A stretch of 64,000 bases of DNA from Sphaerospermopsis torques-reginae ITEP-024 (GTDB lineage Bacteria > Cyanobacteriota > Cyanobacteriia > Cyanobacteriales > Nostocaceae): contig NZ_CP080598.1 in NCBI RefSeq assembly GCF_019598945.1, positions 806,001 through 870,000 on the forward strand, read 5' to 3'. The position numbers and the translations under genes are program-made. Shown piece by piece: positions 16,985-25,822 of the stretch (position 1 is its first letter; every line of letters begins with the position of its first letter). The notes under the pieces are model-generated. The model worked only from the letters and a program-made list of their open reading frames with translations, was not told where the DNA came from and did no database searches.

Positions 16985-17989
16985 ATGGGTACTCTTTACA
17001 TTGCACAAGCTGATTCTTTTATCGGCAAGGTTGATGAAAGAATTAATGTTAAATTTGAGAAGAAAATTATCATGGATGTACCATTTATTAAGTTAGATGG
17101 TGTGGTGGTTTTGGGTCGTTCTACTGTTTCCCCGTCGGTGGTTTCTGAGTTGATGACTCGTCATATTCCCCTATCTTTTATTGATGAAAGAGGTCATTAT
17201 TTAGGACAGTTACAACCACAAATGTCTGGTAATATTTTTGTGAGAAAGGCTCAATGGCAAGCTGCGGGAAATACACCTCAATCTATTCATGTTGTGCAGG
17301 GTTTTGTGAGGGGTAAATTAAAAAATTATCGTCAACTTCTGGTGCGTCGTCAACGAGAATCTGATAATCTTGATTTGTCTGCTGATATTACTCGTTTGGA
17401 AAATGTAATTGCAGCGATTGATAAAACTGAAAATATTGATTCTTTACGCGGTTTAGAGGGTGCTGGTAGTGCGGTTTATTTTGGTTGTTTTAATCGCCTA
17501 ATTCTTAATCCTAATTTTGAATTTACTAAGCGTGTCCGTCGTCCACCTACTGATCCGGTAAATTCTTTGTTGAGTTTTGGATATTCTTTATTACGTCATG
17601 ATATCCAAGCTGCTGTAAATATTGTGGGGTTTGATCCTTTTTTGGGATATCTCCATTATGATCGTTATAATCGTCCTTCTTTAGCTTTGGATTTAATGGA
17701 GGAATTTAGACCTTTAGTTGTTGATTCTTTGGTTTTGACTTTGTTGAATAAACAACTTTTAAAGCCGGATGATTTTATTAGTGAACCTTTAAGTAATGCT
17801 GTTTCTCTTACTGCTGAAGGTAGGAAAATTTTTCTCACTCATTATGAGAAGAAAAAACAATCAGAGTTTAAACATCCGGTAATGGGTAAAAAATGTACTT
17901 ATCGAGAATCTTTTGAGTTACAAGCTCGGTTATTAGCTAAGTATTTAATGGGAACTACTGACAAGTATCCACCTTTGTTTATTAGGTGA
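16985..17989 (+). CDS. cas1: Cas1 integrase (type I-D)
   Basis: This 334-residue protein joins new spacers into the array with Cas2. The metal-binding residues are E158 (RGLEGAGS), H224 (LGYLHYDR) and an acidic residue near 239 (LMEEFRPLVVD). The full family length is present and nothing appears broken. A strong ribosome site (AAAGGAGG) precedes the ATG. A 113-bp spacer of tandem repeats separates it from cas2, which is unusual since cas1-cas2 are often nearly touching. Confidence 0.95.
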   Translation: MGTLYIAQADSFIGKVDERINVKFEKKIIMDVPFIKLDGVVVLGRSTVSPSVVSELMTRHIPLSFIDERGHYLGQLQPQMSGNIFVRKAQWQAAGNTPQSIHVVQGFVRGKLKNYRQLLVRRQRESDNLDLSADITRLENVIAAIDKTENIDSLRGLEGAGSAVYFGCFNRLILNPNFEFTKRVRRPPTDPVNSLLSFGYSLLRHDIQAAVNIVGFDPFLGYLHYDRYNRPSLALDLMEEFRPLVVDSLVLTLLNKQLLKPDDFISEPLSNAVSLTAEGRKIFLTHYEKKKQSEFKHPVMGKKCTYRESFELQARLLAKYLMGTTDKYPPLFIR

Positions 17990-18102
17990 CAGGTGACAGT
18001 TTTTAGGTGACAGGTGACAGTAAATATTTTATTACTCAATCACCAATCACCAATTCATTATCAATTATCAATTGTCAATTATCAATTATCAATTATCAAT
18101 TT

Positions 18103-18375
18103 ATGAATGTTGTTGTTTCTTACGATATTTCTGAGGATAAACGACGGACTAAAATCCACAATATCCTCAAGTCTTATGGTCAATGGGTGCAGTATAGTAT
18201 TTTTGAATGTGAGTTGACTGATACTCAGTATGCCAAACTGCGATCGCGTCTTAATAAACTGATTAAGGCTGATACCGATAGCATCCGTTTTTACTTCCTC
18301 TGTGCTTGCTGTCATGGTAAAATAGAAAGAATCGGTGGTGAACAACCCCGCGATCACACTGTTTTCTTCGCTTGA
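18103..18375 (+). CDS. cas2: Cas2
   Basis: This 90-residue ferredoxin-fold protein is the structural partner of Cas1. D8 of the conserved VVVSYDIS start is present. I choose ATG 18103 because the longer frame from 18007 is read through tandem repeat DNA (residues such as LSIINCQLSIINY). It is the last cas gene and is directly followed by the array leader; the first leader inverted repeat begins two bases after its stop. Confidence 0.93.
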   Translation: MNVVVSYDISEDKRRTKIHNILKSYGQWVQYSIFECELTDTQYAKLRSRLNKLIKADTDSIRFYFLCACCHGKIERIGGEQPRDHTVFFA

Positions 18376-18602
18376 TGCGCGGATGGGTGGGTGTAAAAAT
18401 TTTAGGTGAACAAAAAATGGCTGAAATTATCTCTATACAAGGCTTTCATGATTTTTATCCAACTCACCCACCCGCGCACTTTACACAGCAAGAGTTTCAG
18501 CCATTTTACCCCTTGACACAATTTCTGAAATGGACTATGATTATCTCATCCGCGCAACTGAACCTTGAAAACTATATATATATAGGCTTTCAGCCGCCCG
18601 CT
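18376..18602 (+). promoter_or_regulatory. CRISPR leader with interleaved inverted repeats
   Basis: A leader of about 227 bp between cas2 and the first repeat. Inverted pair A: GCGCGGATGGGTGGGTG (18377-18393) with CACCCACCCGCGC (18465-18477). Inverted pair B: AAAATGGCTGAAA (18414-18426) with TTTCAGCCATTTT (18495-18507), perfect over 13 bp. The arms are ordered A-B-A'-B', so the two hairpins would be mutually exclusive or form a pseudoknot. Confidence 0.8.
18513..18541 (+). promoter_or_regulatory. Array promoter in the leader
   Basis: TTGACA (18513-18518), exactly 17 bp, then TATGAT (18536-18541): a near-consensus sigma-70 promoter pointing into the array, with a start expected near 18548, about 55 bp before the first repeat. 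Confidence 0.8.
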
Positions 18603-18854
18603 ATTGCAATTTCTATTACTCCCTATTAGGGATTGAAACGAAGATTTAATTCCTCTCTATGGTATTCAAGAATTGCAATTTCTATTACTCCCTATTAGGG
18701 ATTGAAACAAACCTTGAGAAATTAGGACATTGCTCAGGGGATAATTGCAATTTCTATTACTCCCTATTAGGGATTGAAACGCCATAAACAATCCTTTCCT
18801 CATCTTTGCCTGTCACAATTGCAATTTCTATTACTCCCTATTAGGGATTGAAAC
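18603..18854 (+). CRISPR. Subtype I-D CRISPR array, four identical 37-nt repeats
   Basis: Repeats at 18603-18639, 18672-18708, 18744-18780 and 18818-18854 are identical, starting ATTGCAATTTCTATTACT and ending AGGGATTGAAAC. Three bounded spacers of 32, 35 and 37 nt, and a fourth that runs from 18855 into a dispersed repeat. CCCT/AGGG forms the short stem for Cas6. The array is short for a complete system, suggesting low acquisition or deletion. Orientation follows the leader and the ATTGAAAC 3' end. Confidence 0.97.
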
Positions 18855-18904
18855 ATTATTTTAACAGTGATGGTTGTGGTGGCGGTTGCAGTTAAAATTA
18901 CTCA

Positions 18905-18946
18905 TAATCCTGTAAATCCTAAAATCCTGGACATCCTGATTCAGAC
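18905..18946 (+). repeat. ATCCTG...GATTCAGAC dispersed repeat inside the array tail
   Basis: Reads ATCCTGTAAATCCT, AAAATCCTGGACATCCTG, ATTCAGACA. Related copies: 29026-29080 and 29089-29130 (inverted), 30219-30261, 30341-30385, 30420-30465, 30499-30545, 40982-41025, 45072-45115 and 50910-50950. Here it separates the fourth repeat region from a divergent fifth repeat. Confidence 0.8.
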
Positions 18947-18948
18947 AA

Positions 18949-18985
18949 GTTGATATTTCCAATAATCCCTATGAGGAATTGAAAC
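18949..18985 (+). CRISPR. Divergent terminal CRISPR repeat
   Basis: A single 37-nt repeat-like unit ending AATCCCTATGAGGAATTGAAAC-type sequence, same orientation as the array. It shares the 14-mer TAATCCCTATGAGG with degenerate repeat 2 of the mini-array (6042-6029, minus strand), so it belongs to a second repeat class rather than being a mutated array repeat. Confidence 0.7.
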
Positions 18986-19072
18986 CTAAAAATCTCTATT
19001 TTTGTTTTCAGAAAACACTCTTAAAAACTGTCACCTGTCACCTGTCACCTGTCACCTAAAAACTATCACCTA

Positions 19073-20359
19073 TCACCTCAAAAATCCCATTTCCTGCAAA
19101 CCCTGACGCAACCTTTTAGCCTCTTGCGGATTATCTTTTTCATGAAGAGCGATCGCATATTCAAAAGCTGCCAAACTATTCTCCACATCACCCACTTTCA
19201 ACAACACCACACCCAAATTTTGATAAGCTTCTGCATAATTAGGATTTAAAAAAATCGCAGCATTATAAGCATCAATTGCCTCAACAAACAAACCCATTGC
19301 TTTACATACCATCCCCAAATTATAATACCCAATCACAAAACTATCATCAATTTTTAAAGCAGTTGCATAAGCATTTTTCGCCCCTGGTAAATCTCCCGTC
19401 GCTTTCAACAAATTACCCAAATTATTATATCCTCCCAATTTCAACAAAGGATAAATAGGTAATTTCACCGCCGCTTGATAATAAGAAATTGCCAAAGGAT
19501 AATTTTTTAAATGTGTATGTGCAATACCCAAATGATAATTTAACTCATACAAAATATCATAATTTGTCTCTTGAATATCTTGATCACGCAGATTTCTCAC
19601 CTGATTAGAAGGTGAATCTTTCAACCACGCAAAAGGTTTTTTATCTGTTTTTTTGCGACTACCAACAATCTGAATTAAACCCCGATTTAATAACTCTATT
19701 CCCTCATTAACCTTACCCATTTCCACATACAACGCCCCCAACTTACTGCAAACATAAGCATCATCTGGATGATTTGCAAAAAATTCCAGCATAGCAGTTG
19801 CAGCTTTAGCATATTTATTTTGTTGATTAATAGCAGATTTTTGATATCCAGTATGCAAAATCGCAACCTGCGGTAAATAACCAACTTGCCAATAACTCTC
19901 CTTATTTAAAATCACCGCAATACTATCATCAACCAAAGCATGATAAGGACGTTCAAATTTAATTTCTGGATGTTTACGAAATAAGCGAGAAACCAAAGAA
20001 TAAGGTGATTGAGTCGCACCAACTTCTTGACGCACCAGATTAATTAATATATAATCATCTATATTAATCGCCTCTCTAATTTGTGGTGCAATTTCTGGTG
20101 TAAGAACCTCATCAGCATCCAACACTAAAACCCAGTCACCAGTCACATATTTTAAAGCCTCATTCCGCGCTGCACTAAAATCATTACACCATTGAAAATA
20201 ATGTAATTTAGCACCAAATTGTTGAGCAATTTCCGGCGTTTTATCAGTTGAACCCGTATCTAAAACTACAATTTCATCTACTAAACTTTGCACACTTTCC
20301 AAACACCTTGGTAAAGCAGCTTCTTCATTTTTAACAATCATGCACAAACTGAGTTTCAT
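19073..20359 (-). CDS. Glycosyltransferase family 2 protein with C-terminal TPR repeats
   Basis: This 428-residue protein starts MKLSLCMIVKNEEAALPRCL, the GT2 nucleotide-sugar binding start, with the D-x-D type motif LDADEV near residue 95. From about residue 190 on it has several TPR units, for example AISYYQAAVKLPIYPLLKLG and AIDAYNAAIFLNPNYAEAYQ. The open frame extends 36 codons further, but that part is translated AATTCGT tandem repeat (ITNYELR units), so I start at ATG 20359. Such GT2-TPR proteins act in cell-surface polysaccharide or glycoprotein synthesis; the acceptor is unknown. Confidence 0.85.
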   Translation of the reverse strand: MKLSLCMIVKNEEAALPRCLESVQSLVDEIVVLDTGSTDKTPEIAQQFGAKLHYFQWCNDFSAARNEALKYVTGDWVLVLDADEVLTPEIAPQIREAINIDDYILINLVRQEVGATQSPYSLVSRLFRKHPEIKFERPYHALVDDSIAVILNKESYWQVGYLPQVAILHTGYQKSAINQQNKYAKAATAMLEFFANHPDDAYVCSKLGALYVEMGKVNEGIELLNRGLIQIVGSRKKTDKKPFAWLKDSPSNQVRNLRDQDIQETNYDILYELNYHLGIAHTHLKNYPLAISYYQAAVKLPIYPLLKLGGYNNLGNLLKATGDLPGAKNAYATALKIDDSFVIGYYNLGMVCKAMGLFVEAIDAYNAAIFLNPNYAEAYQNLGVVLLKVGDVENSLAAFEYAIALHEKDNPQEAKRLRQGLQEMGFLR

Positions 20360-20377
20360 AATTTTTATTATATAATT

Positions 20378-20482
20378 CGTAATTTGTAATTCGTAATTCG
20401 TAATTCGTAATTCGTAATTTGTAATTTGTAATTTGTAATTCCTCATTCCTAATTTGTAATTCCTCATTCCTAATTTGTAATC
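20378..20482. repeat. AATTCGT/AATTTGT heptamer tandem repeat
   Basis: About a dozen head-to-tail heptamers directly upstream of the glycosyltransferase start, in phase to give a false N-terminal extension of repeating ITNYELR/Q. Confidence 0.9.
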
Positions 20483-20527
20483 AGGAAAAACTCTTACCTG
20501 TCACCTGTCACCTGTCACCTGTCACCC

Positions 20528-20845
20528 TTACAAAGACCGAATTAAATCCACAAAACCATAAATACTAATACTGAGTAAAAGACAAGCTGTAAATTGGGTA
20601 ATTAATCTTTGGTAAAGAGGTGGGTGAACGTTTTCCCTGATAGATATTGTTTCCCGAACCAAAATAGAAATTGAAGCCCCAAGTACAAAACTTAAACCGA
20701 GTACCAAATAAGGTGTATCTGGTATAATTGTGGAAATAATTAACATGGCGATCGCCAGCAGCAACATCAACAATTCAATAAATCGCGGTGGATTATATTG
20801 ACTAGATAAAATTAAAGTATTAACCCAAAAATTCCATAATCTCAT
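20528..20845 (-). CDS. Small membrane protein, unknown
   Basis: This 105-residue protein has three hydrophobic segments (about residues 20-40, 44-65 and 83-102) separated by short charged loops. I recognise no family or motif. It lies alone between two tandem-repeat spacers on the same strand as the glycosyltransferase and chlI. Coding use looks like that of the neighbours, so I believe it is a real gene. Confidence 0.6.
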   Translation of the reverse strand: MRLWNFWVNTLILSSQYNPPRFIELLMLLLAIAMLIISTIIPDTPYLVLGLSFVLGASISILVRETISIRENVHPPLYQRLITQFTACLLLSISIYGFVDLIRSL

Positions 20846-20846
20846 A

Positions 20847-20935
20847 ATTAGTAATTAGTAATTGGTAATTGGTAATTGGTAATTGGTAATTGGTAATTGG
20901 TAATTGGTAATTGATAATTGATAATTGATAATGGG
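20847..20935. repeat. AATTGGT heptamer tandem repeat
   Basis: About ten AATTGGT units, grading into AATTGAT, between the small membrane protein and chlI. Confidence 0.9.
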
Positions 20936-21017
20936 TAATTAGTTTATAGAGAAATATCAAACTGATTACCCAGTCACCAGTCACCAATCACCAGTCACCA
21001 GTCCCCAATCACCTTAT

Positions 21018-22136
21018 CTAACGTACACCAGCTTTGACACCAGTACCGTTTTTCTGTGTAGCATCTTCAGGAAGTTCCACACCAAAAACGCGAGCAAAAG
21101 CTTTTTCTACTTTATACCCAGAATCAATAGATTCTAACGGATCTTTCCGCAAACGATGACGCAGACATAAAGTAATTACCCGACGAATATCATCAACAGT
21201 AACTTCTGTGCGTCCTTCAAAAGCAGTTAAAGCTTTAGCAGCGCGGTTAGTAACAATATCACCCCGCAAACCATCCACATCTAACTCTGAACAAACCTCA
21301 GAAATTTTCACCCGCAGATCATAATCAAGATTCACTTGGGGTAACAATTCCTGAGCTTTAACAATCTTCTCCTGTAAAGCTTCCTGATCCGCCTTGTGTT
21401 GTTCCAAATATCCCACAGGGTTACGATCAAAATCTCCCCGTTGTTCCACAATTTGCACCCGCAAAGCAGGTTCTTTCACCGTGTGAATTTCCGCGTGCAT
21501 TCCAAAACGGTCAAGTAACTGGGGACGCAGTTCACCTTCTTCCGGGTTTCCCGAACCCACCAACACAAACCGCGCAGGGTGACGGATAGAAATACCTTCC
21601 CGTTCTACGGTGTTCCAACCACTAGCAGCAGAGTCTAAAAGAACATCCACCAAATGGTCATCTAACAGGTTCACCTCATCCACATAGAGAATACCCCTGT
21701 TTGCTTTAGCTAAAAGACCAGGTTCAAAAGCCTTCACACCTTCAGACAAAGCCTTTTCAATGTCGATAGTACCGCAAACCCGGTCTTCAGTCGCACCCAA
21801 TGGTAAATCTACCATTTGCACTTTTTTATGAGCTATGGGAATTTCAGCCCCTTGAGCAGCTAACTGACGGACTTCATCGCTCATCAAGTCCGGGTCATTG
21901 GGGTCACTGTTGAAGGGGTCATTGGCAACTACGGGTATCTCTGGCAACAGGTCTGCCAAAGCACGGATAGTTGTAGATTTGCCGGTGCCGCGATCGCCCA
22001 TGATCATCACACCACCAATTTTAGGATCAATCACATTTAACAGCAGAGCCAGTTTCATTTCTTCCTGGCCGACAATAGCAGTAAACGGAAAGACCGCACG
22101 ACGCGCACTTGCTGTAGTTTGAGCAGTTGGAGTCAC
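21018..22136 (-). CDS. chlI: Magnesium chelatase ATPase subunit ChlI
   Basis: This 372-residue AAA+ protein is the motor subunit that, with ChlD and ChlH, inserts Mg2+ into protoporphyrin IX in chlorophyll synthesis. [19 protein letters not shown] opens the AAA+ domain, Walker A is GDRGTGKST (about residue 48), Walker B is [12 protein letters not shown], and sensor 1 is [20 protein letters not shown]. The C-terminal lid ([15 protein letters not shown]) is present. The length is typical of cyanobacteria. chlD and chlH are not in the window. The gene is flanked by tandem repeats, so it is probably monocistronic. Confidence 0.97.
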   Translation of the reverse strand: MTPTAQTTASARRAVFPFTAIVGQEEMKLALLLNVIDPKIGGVMIMGDRGTGKSTTIRALADLLPEIPVVANDPFNSDPNDPDLMSDEVRQLAAQGAEIPIAHKKVQMVDLPLGATEDRVCGTIDIEKALSEGVKAFEPGLLAKANRGILYVDEVNLLDDHLVDVLLDSAASGWNTVEREGISIRHPARFVLVGSGNPEEGELRPQLLDRFGMHAEIHTVKEPALRVQIVEQRGDFDRNPVGYLEQHKADQEALQEKIVKAQELLPQVNLDYDLRVKISEVCSELDVDGLRGDIVTNRAAKALTAFEGRTEVTVDDIRRVITLCLRHRLRKDPLESIDSGYKVEKAFARVFGVELPEDATQKNGTGVKAGVR

Positions 22137-22198
22137 TAAATTACCTTAACAATATTTTTCTTATTACAACTTCCTATTTTGCCACATTTTTGGGTGTG

Positions 22199-22275
22199 GG
22201 GACTGGGGACTGGTGACTGGTGACTGGTGACTGGGGAAGAAAATTTTAGATTTTAGATTTTAGATTTTAGATTGG
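22199..22275. repeat. GGTGACT and TTTTAGA heptamer tandem repeats
   Basis: GGGGACTGGTGACTGGTGACT followed by ATTTTAG units, upstream of chlI. The same pair of arrays appears at 50524-50595. Confidence 0.85.
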
Positions 22276-22331
22276 AGTTGACAAAAACAATCCAAAATCC
22301 AAAATAAAAAACTCCTGACTCCTGACTCCTC

Positions 22332-22871
22332 TTATGGCTGATGACTGCGACGAATTTCTGTAATTTGGTCCGCTACATCCAATAGAGATTTCGGCATTTC
22401 TGGACCTGTAAGAATGATATCAATATGGGAAGGACGGCTTGCTAGAAACTGTAAAACCTCTGTTTCTGGAATTAAACCAAAATTAATCGCTAAACTTAAC
22501 TCATCCAAAACCACAAGAGAATATTTACCTTCAGATACTACCTGTTGTGTATATTGCCACAACTTTTGTAATGCTTGGCTTTCTGTTTCATCTAAATTTG
22601 GTGTATCTATACAACGTGGTAAATCACAACGAATCCAATCTAAATTTTGCCCCATTTGTATAGGTTTGTCCTGTCCTTGATAAATACCACCTTTGAGGAA
22701 CTGCACTATTAACACTGGTGTACCTTGTCCAGCAATTCTTAATGCTTGTGATATAACACTAGTAAAAAAGTTACGATGAGAGCTAGTGAAAACCTGTACT
22801 AATCCAGCTACAGAATATTGTAAGCTGAGTGTTGAATTGATACTGGGGGTTTCTAATTGGGCAACCATCAT
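22332..22871 (-). CDS. CobO/BtuR-like protein lacking the P-loop
   Basis: This 179-residue protein aligns with ATP:corrinoid adenosyltransferases of the CobO family: VLIVQFLKGG, LVVLDELSLAINFGLI and RPSHIDIILTG are clear family blocks. However, the usual GDGKGKTT nucleotide loop is replaced by TSSHRNFFTS (about residues 29-38), so the conserved glycines and the Lys-Thr pair are gone. It cannot be assumed to adenosylate corrinoids. It may be a non-catalytic relative with another role. Start at the first of two adjacent ATGs; the second is equally possible. Confidence 0.8.
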   Translation of the reverse strand: MMVAQLETPSINSTLSLQYSVAGLVQVFTSSHRNFFTSVISQALRIAGQGTPVLIVQFLKGGIYQGQDKPIQMGQNLDWIRCDLPRCIDTPNLDETESQALQKLWQYTQQVVSEGKYSLVVLDELSLAINFGLIPETEVLQFLASRPSHIDIILTGPEMPKSLLDVADQITEIRRSHQP

Positions 22872-23135
22872 GATGAAGATAAACGGTAGTATCTATCAAT
22901 TATCTAAGATAATTTTAATTTTTTGAGTAAAACATAGTTAGCCCGGATTTCTCACCAAAATCCTCAAACCCTTATAAAATCTGGATTCTCGGTTTTCACA
23001 CTGTGTCAAAAATCAGCACCGTGAAAAATACCCGAAACTGTTTCTCCATAAGGATTATATAGATTGCGATCGCATTGTTTGTGAGAAATGCGGGTTAGGC
23101 AGTAGTGAATTTTAGATGATGATGAGGAGTGAATT

Positions 23136-23720
23136 GTGGTCAAATTGGTGATTTTAGGAGGTTCAGGGTCAGGAAAAAGCACCCAAGCACAAAGGCTCTG
23201 CAAATACTTTGATATGCCTCTGATTTCCACCGGTGAGATTTTAAGGGAAACTATATCTGGTAATAAATTAGCTAATGGGTACGGTGAAGCAAATGATTTA
23301 GTCTCCTCTGCCAAACCTTATCTAGAAAAAGGGGAATTAGTTCCTGATGAAATGATGATTGAATGTATCAAAGTTCGCCTCAGTCAACTGGATGTTAATT
23401 GTGGTTGGATCTTAGAAGGCTACCCCCGAACTGCTTTTAAAGCTGAAGAACTAGATTTTTTGTTGGACAGTTTAGGGCAAAAAATAGACTGGGCTATTTA
23501 TCTGCAAGTACCAGAAGCAGTAATGGTTAGCCGTTCTTTAGGGCGATCGCTCCCAGATGATCAACCAGAAATTGTCCAGCGGCGTGTAGAACTATTCTAT
23601 GATTGCACCATTCCTATTTTAGAATATTATGATCGTCGTCGCCGTTTATTAACTATTAATGGTGACGACTCACCAGAACAAGTACAGCACAATATTCTCA
23701 GTTTAATTGGTGATGGGTGA
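23136..23720 (+). CDS. Adenylate kinase family protein
   Basis: This 194-residue nucleoside monophosphate kinase starts at GTG 23136, with GAGGAG 8-9 bp upstream. The P-loop is GGSGSGKST (residues 8-16), the NMP-binding part includes ISTGEILR, and the LEGYPRT segment with its arginine is intact. The lid is short and lacks zinc cysteines. It probably interconverts AMP/ATP and ADP; cyanobacteria often carry a second adk elsewhere, so substrate choice is not certain. Confidence 0.85.
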   Translation: MVKLVILGGSGSGKSTQAQRLCKYFDMPLISTGEILRETISGNKLANGYGEANDLVSSAKPYLEKGELVPDEMMIECIKVRLSQLDVNCGWILEGYPRTAFKAEELDFLLDSLGQKIDWAIYLQVPEAVMVSRSLGRSLPDDQPEIVQRRVELFYDCTIPILEYYDRRRRLLTINGDDSPEQVQHNILSLIGDG

Positions 23721-23857
23721 TGGGTGATTGGTGATGGGTGATTGGTGATGGGTGAAAATTAATATATTCTAATTCCCAATTCTCTATTCCCTATTCTCTG
23801 ACTCCTGATAATCTCAAAGCAGAATGAACAAATTTTCAAAATTCTGAGGCAAATTAA

Positions 23858-24601
23858 ATGGCTTGGCAGCGTCCCGATGGTCGAAACCCTTATGAACTAC
23901 GTCCACTGAGTTTTTACCCTAATTTTACCCGTTTTGCCCCTGGTTCAGTATTGGCAAAATGCGGTGATACTCAGGTACTTTGTACTGTAAGTGTCACAGA
24001 GGGAGTACCCAGGTTTTTAACCGGGAGTGGTAAAGGTTGGTTAACGGCTGAATATCGGATGCTACCATCTGCCACCCAACAACGACAGGAAAGGGAATTA
24101 TTAAAATTATCGGGACGGACACAAGAAATTCAACGTTTAATTGGACGTAGTTTAAGGGCAGCTTTAGATTTTGCAGTGTTGGGAGAACGGACGCTAACTG
24201 TAGATACTGATGTATTGCAAGCTGACGCAGGAACGAGAACAACAGCAATCACAGGCAGTTTTGTGGCTTTAGCCCATGCTATTTCTCAATTATTGCAGGG
24301 GGGAGTATTAGAGCGATCGCCTTTATGTGGACAAGTGGCAGCAGTTTCTGTAGGCTTATTAGAATCAGAAGCATTTCTGGATCTTAACTACATTGAAGAC
24401 GTGGCCGCTACTGTAGATTTTAACGTTGTCATGAATCACAATCTAGGAATTATTGAAGTCCAGGGGACAGCAGAGGAAGGCAGCTTTAGCCGTCAGCAGT
24501 TAAATCAGTTATTAGATGTTGCCGAAAAAGGCATCCAAGAATTATTAATAGCCCAACGGGATGCCATACCTGATTGGAATACCTTGTTTACTTTGGGGTG
24601 A
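23858..24601 (+). CDS. rph: Ribonuclease PH
   Basis: This 247-residue enzyme removes 3' nucleotides from tRNA precursors by phosphorolysis. The start [23 protein letters not shown] is typical, as are the [19 protein letters not shown] arginine-rich block and the [17 protein letters not shown] segment that holds phosphate. The C-terminal [16 protein letters not shown] is complete. A GAGG ribosome site precedes the ATG. Confidence 0.96.
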   Translation: MAWQRPDGRNPYELRPLSFYPNFTRFAPGSVLAKCGDTQVLCTVSVTEGVPRFLTGSGKGWLTAEYRMLPSATQQRQERELLKLSGRTQEIQRLIGRSLRAALDFAVLGERTLTVDTDVLQADAGTRTTAITGSFVALAHAISQLLQGGVLERSPLCGQVAAVSVGLLESEAFLDLNYIEDVAATVDFNVVMNHNLGIIEVQGTAEEGSFSRQQLNQLLDVAEKGIQELLIAQRDAIPDWNTLFTLG

Positions 24602-24748
24602 CTGGGGATTGGTGATTGGTGATTGGTGACTGGTGATTGGGTTAAATTATCCTTGAACTCCTGACTCCTTGAACTCCTGACTCCTGCCTCCTGTGCAATA
24701 TTTCCCGCTTGTGGTCACTTGTGTTGAATAATATCAAAAGTCAACCTA

Positions 24749-25534
24749 ATGGCGGTAAACTTGCAACCATCAAGAAATTTAGAGCAATTGTGGATTTTTC
24801 GCTGTTTGGCCACAGTGTTGCTCTTTGGTCAAATCTCCCTGCATATACTTCAAGGCAAAACCTATTACCGAAAAATTCTAGAACATACAGTTAAAGCTGG
24901 ACCTGGTTCTCTCTCACCAGTTCTTTTAGTCTCTGGTTTTGCAGGTATGATTTTCACCATTCAAACAGCGAGAGAATTGGTGAGATTTGGTGCGGTGGAG
25001 ACTGTGGGAGGTGCTTTCGCCTTAGCTTTTTGCAGAGAATTAGCCCCAATTTTGACTGCTAGTATTATTGCCGGACAAGTAGGATCAGCGTTTGCAGCGG
25101 AAATAGGTGCAATGCGAGTCACAGAACAAATTGATGCCCTTTATATGCTGAAAACCGATCCGATAGATTATCTCGTACTGCCAAGAGTCATTGCTTGTTG
25201 TTTGATGATGCCTTTGATGATGATTTTTGCAGTAGTTATCGGCATCAGTGGCGGAGTTTTTGCCGCATGGCAATTTTATCAAGTTCAGCCAGAGACATTT
25301 TTAGAATCAGTCCGAAATTTTTTAGCACCTTCAGATATTTTCATTATTTTGCTCAAAGGTTTGATTTTTGGGCTAATAGTTGCAGTGAATGGCTGTAGTT
25401 GGGGAATGACTACCAGGGGTGGCGCTAAGGAAGTAGGAGAATCTGCAACAACCGCAGTGGTAACTACTTGGGTAGCAATTTTTATTATGGATTTTGTACT
25501 CGCCTTGCTACTGTTTGAGCAGCCTGTACTTTAA
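24749..25534 (+). CDS. MlaE-family lipid ABC transporter permease
   Basis: This 261-residue integral membrane protein belongs to the MlaE/Ycf63/TGD1 permease family, which moves phospholipids or other lipids across the envelope with an MCE protein and an ATPase. The family core is easy to see: FCRELAPILTASIIAGQVGSAFAAEIGAMRVTEQIDALYML-type sequence (written here only in part), followed by PRVIACCLMMPL and several membrane helices. The partner ATPase and MCE genes are not adjacent. Confidence 0.9.
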   Translation: MAVNLQPSRNLEQLWIFRCLATVLLFGQISLHILQGKTYYRKILEHTVKAGPGSLSPVLLVSGFAGMIFTIQTARELVRFGAVETVGGAFALAFCRELAPILTASIIAGQVGSAFAAEIGAMRVTEQIDALYMLKTDPIDYLVLPRVIACCLMMPLMMIFAVVIGISGGVFAAWQFYQVQPETFLESVRNFLAPSDIFIILLKGLIFGLIVAVNGCSWGMTTRGGAKEVGESATTAVVTTWVAIFIMDFVLALLLFEQPVL

Positions 25535-25822
25535 CAGTTATCAGTTAACAGTTATCAGTTAACAGTTATCAGTTAACAGTTATCAGATAATAAACCAAGT
25601 TGCTGGTTATAACAGTGATGGGGAAAAACAGGGTTTAAGGTTGAGGGTGTGGAGTTGAGGAGAGAAAAATAAATTCTTGCTTTCACCTCTTGCCTCTTGC
25701 CTTTTGCCTTTTGCCTCTTGCCTCCTAACTCTGATGATGTTAAAAGTTTCAAAAGTTAAACTAGGAAATTGTCAGAAGTTAGGTATTCTATTGCTGAAAG
25801 TCGGCTATGTGATGATGAACCC

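Noticed and set aside
18372-18629. An 85-codon open frame across the CRISPR leader and first repeat
   Set aside because: It starts inside the cas2 stop region, runs through leader hairpins and the array, and ends in repeat sequence; no ribosome site.
18640-18817. Self-targeting by the three bounded array spacers
   Set aside because: By eye I found no match of these spacers elsewhere in the window; a genome and phage search would be needed.
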